NCBI GenBank assembly: GCA_902772645.1
Contig: CACYBM010000010.1
Coordinates: 1 to 39,836, forward strand
Reading direction: 5' to 3'
DNA: 39,836 nucleotides
DNA from: an uncultured Pseudomonadota bacterium
GTDB taxonomy: Bacteria > Pseudomonadota > Alphaproteobacteria > RUG11792
Positions 26,867-36,826 of this stretch are shown piece by piece (position 1 is the first letter of the stretch; each line of letters starts with the position of its first letter). The notes beneath the pieces are model-generated. The model searched no databases. It was not told where the DNA came from and saw only the letters and a program-made list of their open reading frames with translations. The translations under genes were made by a program, and so were the position numbers.

Positions 26867-27694
26867 CTAATCATATTCTATTTTTCTTAATCTATGAATT
26901 AAATTATTAAATCCAAACGTTTTAAAATATTCTTCCAAATCATTTGGTTTATTGTATGATGTCTTATAATCTATATTCAGATTATATTCTAAAGTTACCA
27001 GTTTTCTAGATAAAATGATATTGTTAATTGATTTTTTTATTTTAGGATTATTACAATACTTTAATATATTTTCTATTGTACCGTATTCTTTTATCAGTTT
27101 TACGGCTGTTTTTGGTCCTACACCAAATGCTCCTGGTATATTATCTGCCTTGTCTCCAGATAATGTTAATATGTCTATGATTTTATCTTTAGTTACTCCA
27201 AATATATCAATAACATCATTATCAGTAATGTATTTATGTTTTACTGGATTATATACTTTAGTATTATTAAATATCAATAATTGTAATAAATCCTTATCAG
27301 AAGATATTACTATCAATTCGTTGTTTTTATTATAATAATTAACAAAACTTGCTATTATGTCGTCTGCCTCATAGTTATTACATTTTACTACATTAAAACC
27401 AAATTGTTTACAACAATCTTCAATCAATGATAGCTGATGTGCTAGATCATCTGGCATGTGCTTCCTATTACTCTTATATTCTGGATATATATCATTCCTA
27501 AAAGTATGTCTGGAACAATCCATAGCAGCTACAAACATAGCACCATTAAATATTGAATATATCTTCAACATCTCAGAGCAAAATACAAACAGGGCACCCA
27601 CCTCCATATTTTGATATTGCATGTGAGGTGAGGCATAGTATGCTCTATATACAAATCCGGATATATCTAATAAGCAAATAGTTTTATTATCCAT
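26867..27694 (-). CDS. polA: 5'-3' exonuclease (PolA N-terminal domain only)
   Basis: This is the flap/5'-nuclease domain of DNA polymerase I, which removes RNA primers, here without any polymerase part. The 275-aa product has LLDISGFVYRAYYA (active-site Asp), FVAAMDCSRHTFRNDIYPEY followed by KSNR, NYEADDIIASF (metal-binding Asp pair), VISSDKDLLQLL, and the helix-hairpin-helix GDKADNIPGAFGVGPKTAVK. It ends at about the point where the 3'-exonuclease/polymerase domains would start. The start is ATG 27694; a TTG two codons up is in frame. Standalone versions occur in other reduced endosymbiont genomes. Whether a separate polymerase domain exists elsewhere cannot be told. Confidence 0.92.
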   Translation of the reverse strand: MDNKTICLLDISGFVYRAYYASPHMQYQNMEVGALFVFCSEMLKIYSIFNGAMFVAAMDCSRHTFRNDIYPEYKSNRKHMPDDLAHQLSLIEDCCKQFGFNVVKCNNYEADDIIASFVNYYNKNNELIVISSDKDLLQLLIFNNTKVYNPVKHKYITDNDVIDIFGVTKDKIIDILTLSGDKADNIPGAFGVGPKTAVKLIKEYGTIENILKYCNNPKIKKSINNIILSRKLVTLEYNLNIDYKTSYNKPNDLEEYFKTFGFNNLIHRLRKIEYD

Positions 27695-27737
27695 TAACAA
27701 CTTACTATGTATGTAATAACAAACACTTGTAATAATA

Positions 27738-30359
27738 TTAGTTCGGTAATTTACTATTTAGTGCATCTATTTGTTGCTGTGCATTAAACAGATTACTAAT
27801 TATTCCCATGTAATCCTCTAGATAACCTAAACCGAACTTACATAACTCATTATAAGCATTTTGTGATTCACTATCTTTTATTATTAAATCTCTAACTTTA
27901 CTATTTCCATATAATTGGTTCACAATGTTTATTTGTTCATCTACATTATATTTCTTTTCTTTTAAACAACTTTTAAGCAACTGTACATTTTCGTTTTTTG
28001 TTGTTTTAAGTTCTTTTATCTTATTTTGTATTTGATTTATAGACATTACATTTTGCTTATTTCTATTATTACTTGAATATTTTGTATTAACTACTGTTTG
28101 TTTTTTTACGGTATTATTAGCATTTTGTTTACTTGCCGTATTATTAGATATATTTCTATCGACATTGCTTTTACTACTATTCCTAGTTAAATTTTTATTA
28201 ACATTGTTATTACTATTATTTCTTGTCCGGTTACTAACAACCTGTGTTTTACTTGGTGTATTGTTTCTTGTACTATTACTACTCATAGTATTATTCATAT
28301 TCTTATTTGGTAATAAATTCCTATTACTTTTAAGATTTTGATTGGTAGTTTTTATTTTTTGTAGTTGTTCTTCCAACTGATCTATTCTTTGTTGTAATTT
28401 GAATATATTAGCAATCTTATTCTTATATTTATATAAATAGCCACCTTTCAAATTATTAGAAATTAATACATCATAAATATCATCACTATTTCCATTTATT
28501 ACTGTGTTAAAATGATCACTATACAATGTATTCAAAATATTAAATAATTTGCCACAATTATTTTCTTTATCTTGCTTTTTCACATTTTTATAGTAATTTT
28601 GCAACTGTGTTATCTTTTCGTTCTTTGCTGCCTTTAATTGTTCTATTTCATCTTGTATTTGTTTGATTGATTGATTTTGTTGCGCATTGTTATCACTTTT
28701 TGAATACATAGGAGTCACTACTGTTTGTGTCTTGTCATTTAGTTTCTGTGCAACATTATCATTGTCCTTTCTTTTATTTTGTTTATTGTTTAATGTATTT
28801 TGTCCTTGATTTACATAAATTGGATTTTGTGCATTTCTATTTTTATTTGCATTATCTTCTCCTAGTTGATCCCCCATTTGCTGTTGTGGTGTACTTTTAA
28901 TAATCAAGTTTATGTACGGTGTTAAATCGTTATATCCCAAATCATTTAATTTTTTCTCAATTTCTTCTATATTACCACTTGTGATTAATTTTTTCATTGT
29001 ACGATCTTTATTAAAACGGTTTGCAATCTTTACAAGACTATCTTTATTTTCTTCTAATTGATCAATCATTCGTTGTTGTCTGAAAATTTTAGTAATTATA
29101 TTACTATAAGGCTTTAAATAATTAAGTTTCAAGGATTTTAATTGTGTCTCAATTGCTTCACCATTGTCCATTGTCATCAATTTATTAATATCATCATCTT
29201 GATATAATTGATCTAAAATGTTGTCAAAAGTTTTAATTTTTTGTATATCTACTCTATCTTCTTTTAAGCAGGTTTTAATATACTCTATATCATCTCCATT
29301 TGATACTTGTAAATTATCTATTTCATCCTGTATTTGTTCTTGTATACTTACATTTGCTTCCTGTTTGCTACTAATTGATTTAGCGAAACATAGCATTCTG
29401 GGCATTAATCCACCTTCTTTTATATCAACACATTTTTCTATTAATTGTGAAAAATTGTTATACACACCACGTATATTATTATTTAATAAAGAATCTAATA
29501 ATACCCACCTACCATCTGACAACTTTTTAGCAGAAATATAGTGTGTGTAATAGTCTTCTTGTATTTGTTGTTGTATTGCATGGCAAGTAAATGCAATTGA
29601 AGATAAATTAAATGTATTGCCATTAATTGTTACAGTTCCATTGTTGTTAACAATATCATCTTGATAAGTATTAAAGGTATCCATGTCATTAATACTTAAC
29701 ACTAAATTTTGGATATTATTATTTATATATAATTTATTATAACCCACTTTGTTGTTGCCTAACCAAATAAATTTCTCACTTTCTATTGCTTGTTTCACTG
29801 TCGATTCATAACGTTCTGGTTTTAATGGCATGTAATAATTTATCTTACTTAAGTCACAAAGTTCTTCTAATGCTTTATATCTTTCGTCAATATCAAGATC
29901 ACTAGCAATACATAGATCTTTACACATCAATAAATCGTATATTAGTTGCTTCTTCTTATTATGATTAATTGTGTTGTTATTCTTAATATCGTTGTACTTT
30001 TGCTGTACTATTGGATCTATTAATTCTGACATGAAATTACTTGGTGTATATCTTGTTTTATTATTAGTATTATTGTATTTCATCAAAAGATTATTCAAAA
30101 CTTGATCGTTACCAGGATTACATGAGCTCAGCATATTAATTTCAGATACCAAACTACATCTGTTGTGGTCATTTGTGAAATGTGTTATTTTATTTTTATT
30201 AGAATTAACAACAGTTTGAATATTTTTATTTCTATTATTATTAACTAATGTCTTAGAGTTCTGTTCATCTGTATCAGCTTTACAATAATTACCATCAATA
30301 ATAACAGCAAGTAATATAAATTTTAATATATAATTTGTTAATTTCATGATATTATCCAT
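27738..30359 (-). CDS. exported USP-like (peptidase C19-like) protein with repeated helical modules
   Basis: The 873-aa product has a signal peptide (hydrophobic about 11-24, to NYCKADT). Residues about 62-328 read as a ubiquitin-specific-protease-like domain: HNRCSLVSEINML with Cys68 in the place of the USP 'GNTCxxNSxLQ' box, a His box THYISAKKLSDGRWVLLDS with His273 and Asp289, and a last strand GLMPRMLCFAKSI like the USP end 'aYxLFYxR'. After it come about 3.5 copies of a ~100-residue helical module (338-437, half copy 438-499, 562-666, 770-871). Each runs from QIQxEI to QQxIDxLExxL, with Asn/Ser/Arg-rich linkers between. The start has an AAGGA site about 9 nt upstream. It is a tandem paralogue of the next gene. 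Deubiquitinase activity is inference. Confidence 0.7.
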   Translation of the reverse strand: MDNIMKLTNYILKFILLAVIIDGNYCKADTDEQNSKTLVNNNRNKNIQTVVNSNKNKITHFTNDHNRCSLVSEINMLSSCNPGNDQVLNNLLMKYNNTNNKTRYTPSNFMSELIDPIVQQKYNDIKNNNTINHNKKKQLIYDLLMCKDLCIASDLDIDERYKALEELCDLSKINYYMPLKPERYESTVKQAIESEKFIWLGNNKVGYNKLYINNNIQNLVLSINDMDTFNTYQDDIVNNNGTVTINGNTFNLSSIAFTCHAIQQQIQEDYYTHYISAKKLSDGRWVLLDSLLNNNIRGVYNNFSQLIEKCVDIKEGGLMPRMLCFAKSISSKQEANVSIQEQIQDEIDNLQVSNGDDIEYIKTCLKEDRVDIQKIKTFDNILDQLYQDDDINKLMTMDNGEAIETQLKSLKLNYLKPYSNIITKIFRQQRMIDQLEENKDSLVKIANRFNKDRTMKKLITSGNIEEIEKKLNDLGYNDLTPYINLIIKSTPQQQMGDQLGEDNANKNRNAQNPIYVNQGQNTLNNKQNKRKDNDNVAQKLNDKTQTVVTPMYSKSDNNAQQNQSIKQIQDEIEQLKAAKNEKITQLQNYYKNVKKQDKENNCGKLFNILNTLYSDHFNTVINGNSDDIYDVLISNNLKGGYLYKYKNKIANIFKLQQRIDQLEEQLQKIKTTNQNLKSNRNLLPNKNMNNTMSSNSTRNNTPSKTQVVSNRTRNNSNNNVNKNLTRNSSKSNVDRNISNNTASKQNANNTVKKQTVVNTKYSSNNRNKQNVMSINQIQNKIKELKTTKNENVQLLKSCLKEKKYNVDEQINIVNQLYGNSKVRDLIIKDSESQNAYNELCKFGLGYLEDYMGIISNLFNAQQQIDALNSKLPN

Positions 30360-30756
30360 ATCATAATATCCTTAATATTATTTTAACATAATTTTGTATA
30401 AAAACACACATAAAAAAATGGGAAATAAATTAATAATTATTAATATGTTGTTTTATAACATTATTAATTGAAAATTTATTTATTGTTTGTCAAAATTTCT
30501 TTTATAGAATAAAACTACCTTATTAATTATTTATCATATTACTATTACTATCGTATTATATATAAATATAATTGATAGAATAAGTAAAAATTAATTACAT
30601 AACATAAGTATGTTTATAATAAATAAATCAAATTACTAATAATAAATAGTGACAATACATATATGTAGTAATCTCAATTGTATGTATTTTAAAATACGGT
30701 TTGTCTAAAAAAAATACTCAGATGTTGCATTAAAACAGCATTCAAATAATATTCTA
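30360..30756. other. intergenic between the two USP-like genes
   Basis: It contains a weak terminator for the gene at 30757 (minus): a 6-bp stem with one wobble, ATGTTG/CAGCAT (30722-30741), then eight T on the minus strand (A8 at 30707-30714). Nearer the 873-aa gene, a minus-strand AAGGA at about 30369-30373 serves as its ribosome site. Nothing else was seen. Confidence 0.45.
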
Positions 30757-32487
30757 TTAAATATCAAGTTGAAATAATTTAATTTGCAATATTTCAAGTT
30801 TTTGTTGCGCATTCAAAACACTACTAATTATTTCTAATGCATTTTCGTACAACCATCCATAATTATAATTTGCGAAGTATTCATAGATATCATCTTTTTT
30901 GTTATTAAAATCACATATTAATATTGCATCAAATATTCTCTTATTGTCATGACAAATATTTTGTATAAAATTATCAATAGCTATTTTTTCAGCATTATAT
31001 TTATCAGCAATTTGCATAATAATTTCTTTGTTGTCATCTATTTGTTTAGTAATACTGGTTATCTCATTTTGTAAATCTTCTTTGTTATTAATAATATTGG
31101 ATGGTATTGTATTTGCATTGGATGATTTTTTATCATTTGTTTGCAAAGAGTTATTATTCATTATCAATTTCTTCTTATTATTATCTACCGTAGTTATTTT
31201 TGTAATGATATTTTTATTGATTGTATTTGTTTTATTTGCATTATTTGAATGTCCATTTGATATATTATCCAATACTACATTTATTGGAGAAGTATGATTG
31301 ATTGTATTCGTTATATTATTTGATTTGGTCTGTAATATATTTATTTGGTTAATGGTATTGGTATTTGTACTTGCATTATTCATATTACTATTATTTAAGA
31401 ATTTATTATTATTCAATAATATATTAGGTTTATTGGTGTTATGACAGTTATTATTTTTTAAGTTTATTTGGTTAATAGTGTTGAAATTATTATTTGTATT
31501 GATAATATTATTGTTTGTATTAATATTATTTAAGAATGTTGTATTTGTATTGCCGATATTATTATTTTGTATTACTTTAGTATAAAACATTAACTTAGGC
31601 ATTAATCTGCTGTTTAATTTTACATTGGTATTTGGAGAAATGACATATGTACTCATCAAATCATTGAAATTATTATATATTGCATCTTGATCATTATGAG
31701 ATGAATCTATAAATCTCCATTTATTGTTGGATAACTTCTTTGCTGAAACAAAATGACTAACAGAGCTTTTCTTAGGCTGACCATCTTGATCCACAACTAA
31801 TAATATTAATGCGGATAAATCAAATATATTATTATTAAAATTTAAAATAGTATGAGATTGTATTTGTTTATAAAGAGCTATATCTGTTATATCGCTATTA
31901 TTCACAATTACATTTACAGTATAATAACAAGTAGAATTACCGATATCAAACCCATCTTTTATTAATGTAATATAATCAATACTATTATTAATAATGTCAC
32001 AATTTTTTATTTCACTAAATGCATTAATATTATTCATACTATATTGAGTAATACTCAGCATATTAAATAATCTTTGATATCTTTCAGCAACATCAGCACC
32101 ATCATTACCAGTCAAGAACTTATTACAATCGTCAATAAAAAATGTCTTGCTCTTTATGTCAACATTGTCAAGCTTATTATTGAATTGCACTTTGTGTAAT
32201 ATAGGCTCGATAATATATTTGGGATCAAATATTTTATCTTTTCTATTTGGATCTTGTGATATATTGTAGTATTCCTGAGTAAATTGTTTTAAAAACTGAT
32301 TATTACCTGGATTTAGTATACTAAAACATTGATTTAAGGAAGCTAAGCCACACCTGTTATTAATATCATTAAATTTTACTAATATATCTCTATTACTAAT
32401 ATTGTATTCTTTATTTTCCATTACATAACAATTATTTGATAATAAAATTTGCATAATGATAGTAGCAATATAATAAGATATTCTCAT
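30757..32487 (-). CDS. exported USP-like (peptidase C19-like) protein, smaller paralogue
   Basis: The 576-aa product has a signal peptide (MRISYYIATIIMQILLSNNC, then YVMEN). Residues about 40-307 match a USP-like domain more clearly than its neighbour does. NNRCGLASLNQCFSILN with Cys46 resembles 'GNTCxxNSxLQC', followed by QFLKQF; SHFVSAKKLSNNKWRFIDSS gives His245 and Asp261; LMPKLMFYTKV resembles the closing USP strand. Residues about 310-465 are an Asn/Thr/Ile-rich linker with INQINL-type repeats. Residues about 465-574 are one copy of the helical module repeated in the 873-aa paralogue (NAQQKLEILQIKL end). I infer an effector acting on ubiquitin or a ubiquitin-like protein in a eukaryotic host; activity is unproven. 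Confidence 0.72.
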   Translation of the reverse strand: MRISYYIATIIMQILLSNNCYVMENKEYNISNRDILVKFNDINNRCGLASLNQCFSILNPGNNQFLKQFTQEYYNISQDPNRKDKIFDPKYIIEPILHKVQFNNKLDNVDIKSKTFFIDDCNKFLTGNDGADVAERYQRLFNMLSITQYSMNNINAFSEIKNCDIINNSIDYITLIKDGFDIGNSTCYYTVNVIVNNSDITDIALYKQIQSHTILNFNNNIFDLSALILLVVDQDGQPKKSSVSHFVSAKKLSNNKWRFIDSSHNDQDAIYNNFNDLMSTYVISPNTNVKLNSRLMPKLMFYTKVIQNNNIGNTNTTFLNNINTNNNIINTNNNFNTINQINLKNNNCHNTNKPNILLNNNKFLNNSNMNNASTNTNTINQINILQTKSNNITNTINHTSPINVVLDNISNGHSNNANKTNTINKNIITKITTVDNNKKKLIMNNNSLQTNDKKSSNANTIPSNIINNKEDLQNEITSITKQIDDNKEIIMQIADKYNAEKIAIDNFIQNICHDNKRIFDAILICDFNNKKDDIYEYFANYNYGWLYENALEIISSVLNAQQKLEILQIKLFQLDI

Positions 32488-32872
32488 AATAAAATTTATA
32501 AATAAAATGTCTTAGTTTTTAGAATAATGATTAGTAGTTAATAGTAGGTTAATGAGAAATTGAGATAATAAAAGTAAGTTTGGAGTATTGAAACATTATA
32601 TATAACGACATATTATACATAATCAAGAACATAAAATGCCAATATTTATTGCACAATACAATATCTCAGTATTATCATCTAAATTATTAATATTGATCAT
32701 ATTTTTGATTATTATACCTGTAAGACATTATCCAAGACATACTTGTAAAAATTTATTATTTTGTTGTTGTTTAAAACAACACATCATATGTTCTATTTCA
32801 GAAATTGATCACATATTATGTTTTAACAATAATATATATTTTATGATGAATATATTTATTTTATACAATCAT
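32488..32872. other. intergenic, possible relic
   Basis: No intact gene that I trust. On the minus strand about 32640-32810 reads SISEIEHMMCCFKQQQNNKF-LQVCLG, a stop, then CLTGIIIKNM and NLDDNTEILYCAINIGILCS to a stop, which could be a broken gene. The plus strand is also open (94 codons) but very hydrophobic, and its end overlaps the next gene. The palindrome TTGTTGTTTAAAACAACA lies near 32764-32781. Confidence 0.3.
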
Positions 32873-33991
32873 TTACTTATATTTATTTTTATATTTATTA
32901 TAAATTGTATCCAATTTTAATATTTTTGCCTTAATACTGTCATTAAAATTATATTCTTGTTGTATCTGCTTTAATAATGTAGCTGTATCTTTAAGATCTT
33001 GTTTTTTCTCACTACTTTTGTCTTTTAGTAAAAATTTAATGTTCAATGGTTTGCTTTTAGTTTTTATATTATTACTATTTTTGTTATTAGTTTTATTATT
33101 TATATGTTTTTTTGTAACATTATTATTTATATAGTTTGATATATTATTGTTATTTTTCATAGGTTGCTTTTTCACATTATTAAATTCTACAATGTATTTT
33201 TTATTTGTGTTGTTATTATTAAATATTGTATTTGTATTTATGTAATTATAGGTTCGATTATTTAATATTTCATTTTTATCATCATTATTTCTACTACGTT
33301 TTTTATTAAGTCTTATATTCATTCCTATTTTATTATGCTTTTTATTATCTTTATTTAAACGAAAACCTTTATAAATATCAGTTGTAATATTTATTTTTTT
33401 AAGATTATCTTTGTTGTCTTTAAAAAAATCATTTTTGTTATCATATATTATATTGTTCTGTGTTTTATTAATATCTTCATAAAACTCTGAAAAGGAATCA
33501 TGTGAGTTACGAGTATTTACATCTTCATTACTTTGTTTTATCATTTGCTCTATTCTGAATTTTGAAAAGAAATCAATCTCAGATGGTTGTTTTTTATTGT
33601 ATTGTTCTTCACTTTCTGTATTTAATGAATCTTGTATATTATTTTTTATATTATTTTTTAATTTATTAGCTAAAAGTTTGTAATGGTTAATTTTTGGTAT
33701 ATTTATTTTATTCAATGGTTCAATTTTTATATTATAATTACTAATGTTATCTTCATTTATATTATCTTCTATTGTTACTGTTATTTGTTTAGGTATTTTT
33801 TTATCATTCGTAAATTTGATTACACATTCTTCTCCATTATTATGATTCAAGGTAAAGTAATCAAATTTCTTATCCAGCGCATAACGATTAGTATAAGCAT
33901 CAGTACTAAACCCATATTGATTATTACATAACATTATTAAACAAACATTAATAATAAATAATTTTAAACTCTTAATATTTATTGTTTGCAT
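32873..33991 (-). CDS. exported Asn/Lys-rich basic protein, unknown function
   Basis: The 372-aa product starts with a signal peptide (MQTINIKSLKLFIINVCLIM, then LCNNQYGFS). A short more complex part follows (about 30-100: YALDKKFDYFTLNHNNGEEC, KKIPKQITVTIEDNI). The rest is low-complexity Asn/Lys/Ile sequence with basic clusters such as RLNKKRSRNN, and a Lys-rich C-terminal helix (LKQIQQEYNFNDSIKAKILK). I recognise no family. It lies upstream of the two USP-like genes on the same strand, so the three may form a cluster of exported proteins. The basic patches could serve binding to nucleic acid or host targeting, but this is speculation. Confidence 0.65.
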   Translation of the reverse strand: MQTINIKSLKLFIINVCLIMLCNNQYGFSTDAYTNRYALDKKFDYFTLNHNNGEECVIKFTNDKKIPKQITVTIEDNINEDNISNYNIKIEPLNKINIPKINHYKLLANKLKNNIKNNIQDSLNTESEEQYNKKQPSEIDFFSKFRIEQMIKQSNEDVNTRNSHDSFSEFYEDINKTQNNIIYDNKNDFFKDNKDNLKKINITTDIYKGFRLNKDNKKHNKIGMNIRLNKKRSRNNDDKNEILNNRTYNYINTNTIFNNNNTNKKYIVEFNNVKKQPMKNNNNISNYINNNVTKKHINNKTNNKNSNNIKTKSKPLNIKFLLKDKSSEKKQDLKDTATLLKQIQQEYNFNDSIKAKILKLDTIYNKYKNKYK

Positions 33992-34209
33992 AAGATCCTA
34001 TTGTAAATATATCCCTTACATTTATACTATAATATTTATAAATAATAATCAAGTTAATAAATATTTATATTATTTTTGTTTTATAATATATTAAGATTTA
34101 ATGCATTAGATTTATTCGTTATTATACTAACATATTAATTTGAATATAAAAATAGGATTTATAATATATTAATACTATAAATCCAAAATTATTTCTATTA
34201 TATTATGTG

Positions 34210-36534
34210 TTATTTTGAATTATTATTACCGTCTACGTTATTATTATCTTGCTTATTATCAGTGACATTGTCTGATGGACTATTATTACTATTTTTATTA
34301 TTTATATCTACAGTTTTATTATCTGCATTGTCAATATTATTTCCAGTATTATTATCATTATTTGTACAACTCGTTGCTTTATCAGCATCATCTTTGTCCA
34401 TTCCATCTATCGTTTTATTATCTGTATTATTTTGTATATCCTTATTATTACTCATATTGTTTGTTGTATTATTACAACTATTTTTATTATTTACATCATT
34501 ATTACTTATATTATTGGTATTTTTGTTCTCAGTATTTTCATTATTATTGTTGTCGGTAGTACTACTATCATTGTCTGAATTAGTCTCCGATATATTAGGT
34601 AGTGCTGGTAATGCTGGAGTATTATTAGGTAATCCTCCTAATGCAAATTCGTCTAGTAAATTATTATCTTTATTTTCAACAATATCTAATTGTTTATTTT
34701 CAGTATAAGTTCCATCGAATAATTGTTTTACTTCCTCTCCTGTTAGTGTTTCTTTCTCCAATAAAGTATTGGCTATTCTCTCTAATTTTTCTCTATTCTC
34801 TATTAGTGTTGATTTCACTTCCTCATACAATCTCTTCACTAATTCTTCCACTTCTTTATCAATTATTTCAGATGTTCTTTGTGATACCTTATCACTTTCA
34901 TCTCCATAGTATTTTGAAGTAAAGAATGCTTGGAAACCAAGTTTATCACTCATACCCCATTTTAAAACCATGTTTTTAGCAATCTTTGTTGCTTTCTCTA
35001 TATCATTGGAAGCTCCAGTAGTAACGTTATCTTCTCCAAAGAATATCTCTTCTGATGCTCTACCTCCCATTGCTACTTTTATTCTTGATAACAATTCAGT
35101 TCTAGAAACAGATACTTTATCACTCTCAGGTAAACTGACAACCATACCTAGAGCTCCTCCTCTAGGAACAATAGTTACCTTATGTATTGGATCATACTTA
35201 GGAGATATTAATGCCATAACAGCATGTCCTGATTCGTGATACGCAGTTAATTTTCTTTCTTTTTCATCCATGTGTAGTGTCTTACGTTCTGAACCCATTA
35301 TTATCTTATCCTTAGCTAATTCCAGATCTTTCATGTTAACTGCTAGTTTATTTTGCCTAGCTGCCAACAATGCTGATTCATTTATCAAGTTAGCAAGTTC
35401 AGCTCCTGAAAATCCTGGAGTTCCTCTAGCAATTGTTGATAAATCAACATCAGGAGCTAATGGTACTTTCCTAGCATGAACCTTTAAAATCATTTCTCGG
35501 CCCTTCATGTCAGGATATGGAACGTTTATTGTTCTATCGAACCTACCAGGACGTAGGAGAGCTGGATCCAATATATCAGCCCTGTTAGTGGCTGCGATTA
35601 CTATTACTCCTTGACTACCATCAAAACCATCCATTTCTACTAGTAATTGGTTCAATGTTTGTTCTCTTTCATCGTTACCACCTCTTAATGAAACATCCCT
35701 CCTTTTACCAACTGCATCTATTTCATCAATAAATACAATACACGGTGATGATTTCTTAGCATTTTCAAATACTTTACGTACTCTACTTGCTCCAACACCA
35801 ACAAATACTTCAACAAAGTCAGATCCAGATATACTAAAAAATGGTACACTTGCCTCATTTGCTATTGCCTTTGCTAGTAACGTTTTACCATTACCAGGAT
35901 CTCCTACAAGTAATACTCCTCTTGGTATCCGTCCTCCTAATCTTTGGAATTTAGCAGGGGCCTTAAGGAAATCAACTATTTCTTCTAGATCTTGTTTTGC
36001 TTCATCTATACCTGCAACATCATTAAATGTTACTTTATTTTCTTCCGGTTTAAATACTTTTGGCTTACTTTTACTAAATCCAAATGGTCCTCCTCCTAAC
36101 CCTCCACTGCCACCATTCTTTGTTTGTCTCATGGCATATATCATGAGTCCTATTATGAATAACATTGGAAATAAATTTAAGAATTGATAGAATAAATACT
36201 GTAGTGTATAACTATTATGAGTTACAATTATTTCAACTTTATTACGTAATAATCTATTTACAAAATCATAGTCACTCTCAGGAACTACTGTCTTAAATAT
36301 TTTATTGTTTTGTAAAATACCTTTTACTACTGAAGAATTTCTAGCAAATTCAGAATTAGATGTTGATAAATAAACAGTTTTCACTTGTCCATCTATCACA
36401 TAATCCACGAAAGTAGAGAATGATAATTCTTTAGATTCAATAGGAATTAGTTTATTATTAAGTGGTAAAATAAAAAATAGTAATGATCCAACCAAAAATA
36501 ACCAAATTAAAAGAGACTTTATATACTTGTTCAT
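34210..36534 (-). CDS. ftsH: ATP-dependent zinc metalloprotease FtsH with Asn-rich tail
   Basis: FtsH is the hexameric inner-membrane AAA+ protease that degrades unassembled membrane and some soluble proteins. I take ATG 36534 ([14 protein letters not shown]), giving 774 aa; ATG 36585 would add 17 residues unlike the family start. It has two membrane helices around a periplasmic loop, the AAA+ domain ([13 protein letters not shown]; Walker A GDPGNGKT; Walker [33 protein letters not shown]), and the protease motif HESGH with later metal Asp. The Walker A has D and N where FtsH normally has P and T (GPPGTGKT). A ~130-residue Asn/Asp-rich tail follows the normal end. A possible -10 TAAAAT/TATAAT lies 50-65 nt upstream. 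Confidence 0.95.
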   Translation of the reverse strand: MNKYIKSLLIWLFLVGSLLFFILPLNNKLIPIESKELSFSTFVDYVIDGQVKTVYLSTSNSEFARNSSVVKGILQNNKIFKTVVPESDYDFVNRLLRNKVEIIVTHNSYTLQYLFYQFLNLFPMLFIIGLMIYAMRQTKNGGSGGLGGGPFGFSKSKPKVFKPEENKVTFNDVAGIDEAKQDLEEIVDFLKAPAKFQRLGGRIPRGVLLVGDPGNGKTLLAKAIANEASVPFFSISGSDFVEVFVGVGASRVRKVFENAKKSSPCIVFIDEIDAVGKRRDVSLRGGNDEREQTLNQLLVEMDGFDGSQGVIVIAATNRADILDPALLRPGRFDRTINVPYPDMKGREMILKVHARKVPLAPDVDLSTIARGTPGFSGAELANLINESALLAARQNKLAVNMKDLELAKDKIIMGSERKTLHMDEKERKLTAYHESGHAVMALISPKYDPIHKVTIVPRGGALGMVVSLPESDKVSVSRTELLSRIKVAMGGRASEEIFFGEDNVTTGASNDIEKATKIAKNMVLKWGMSDKLGFQAFFTSKYYGDESDKVSQRTSEIIDKEVEELVKRLYEEVKSTLIENREKLERIANTLLEKETLTGEEVKQLFDGTYTENKQLDIVENKDNNLLDEFALGGLPNNTPALPALPNISETNSDNDSSTTDNNNNENTENKNTNNISNNDVNNKNSCNNTTNNMSNNKDIQNNTDNKTIDGMDKDDADKATSCTNNDNNTGNNIDNADNKTVDINNKNSNNSPSDNVTDNKQDNNNVDGNNNSK

Positions 36535-36737
36535 TATGAAATTATATAAATAAAATAGTAGTGCATCTCTTTTATATTTTACCACATTATACGAGTTACA
36601 CCCAATTAAGTAATTTTATTATTTAATGACAAAGATTTTACTAGGAAAAGAAAATCATCCATTAATAATCATTAATATTATTTTAATTAAAATTGTAATT
36701 AATAAATTTTTAACTAAAAAAAATATGCAAAAATATG

Positions 36738-36766
36738 TTGACATTGTAATAGTTTGAGATTAGTAT
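36738..36766 (+). promoter_or_regulatory. strong sigma70-type promoter of the 36827 gene
   Basis: TTGACA (36738-36743) and TAGTAT (36761-36766) are separated by exactly 17 nt. The start codon lies about 55 nt past the expected transcription start. The leader has two purine-rich ribosome sites, TAGGAG and AAGGA, just before ATG 36827. This is the best promoter plus ribosome site pair for any non-housekeeping gene here, pointing to high expression. Confidence 0.75.
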
Positions 36767-36826
36767 AAAGAAAAGGAGTTAGTTTTAAAAAAACTAGAAG
36801 AGAGAAATTAGATAGGAGATAAGGAT

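Noticed and set aside
32636-32920. Open plus-strand frame of 94 codons, very hydrophobic, with a CCC stretch
   Set aside because: Its 3' end overlaps the end of the exported gene on the other strand, the residues are those expected from the complement of A/T-rich coding sequence, and the minus strand gives a more protein-like reading.
34205-34708. Plus-strand Leu/Val/Ser-rich open frame of 167 codons opposite the end of ftsH
   Set aside because: It is the complement of the Asn/Asp-rich FtsH tail, which keeps several frames open by composition alone.
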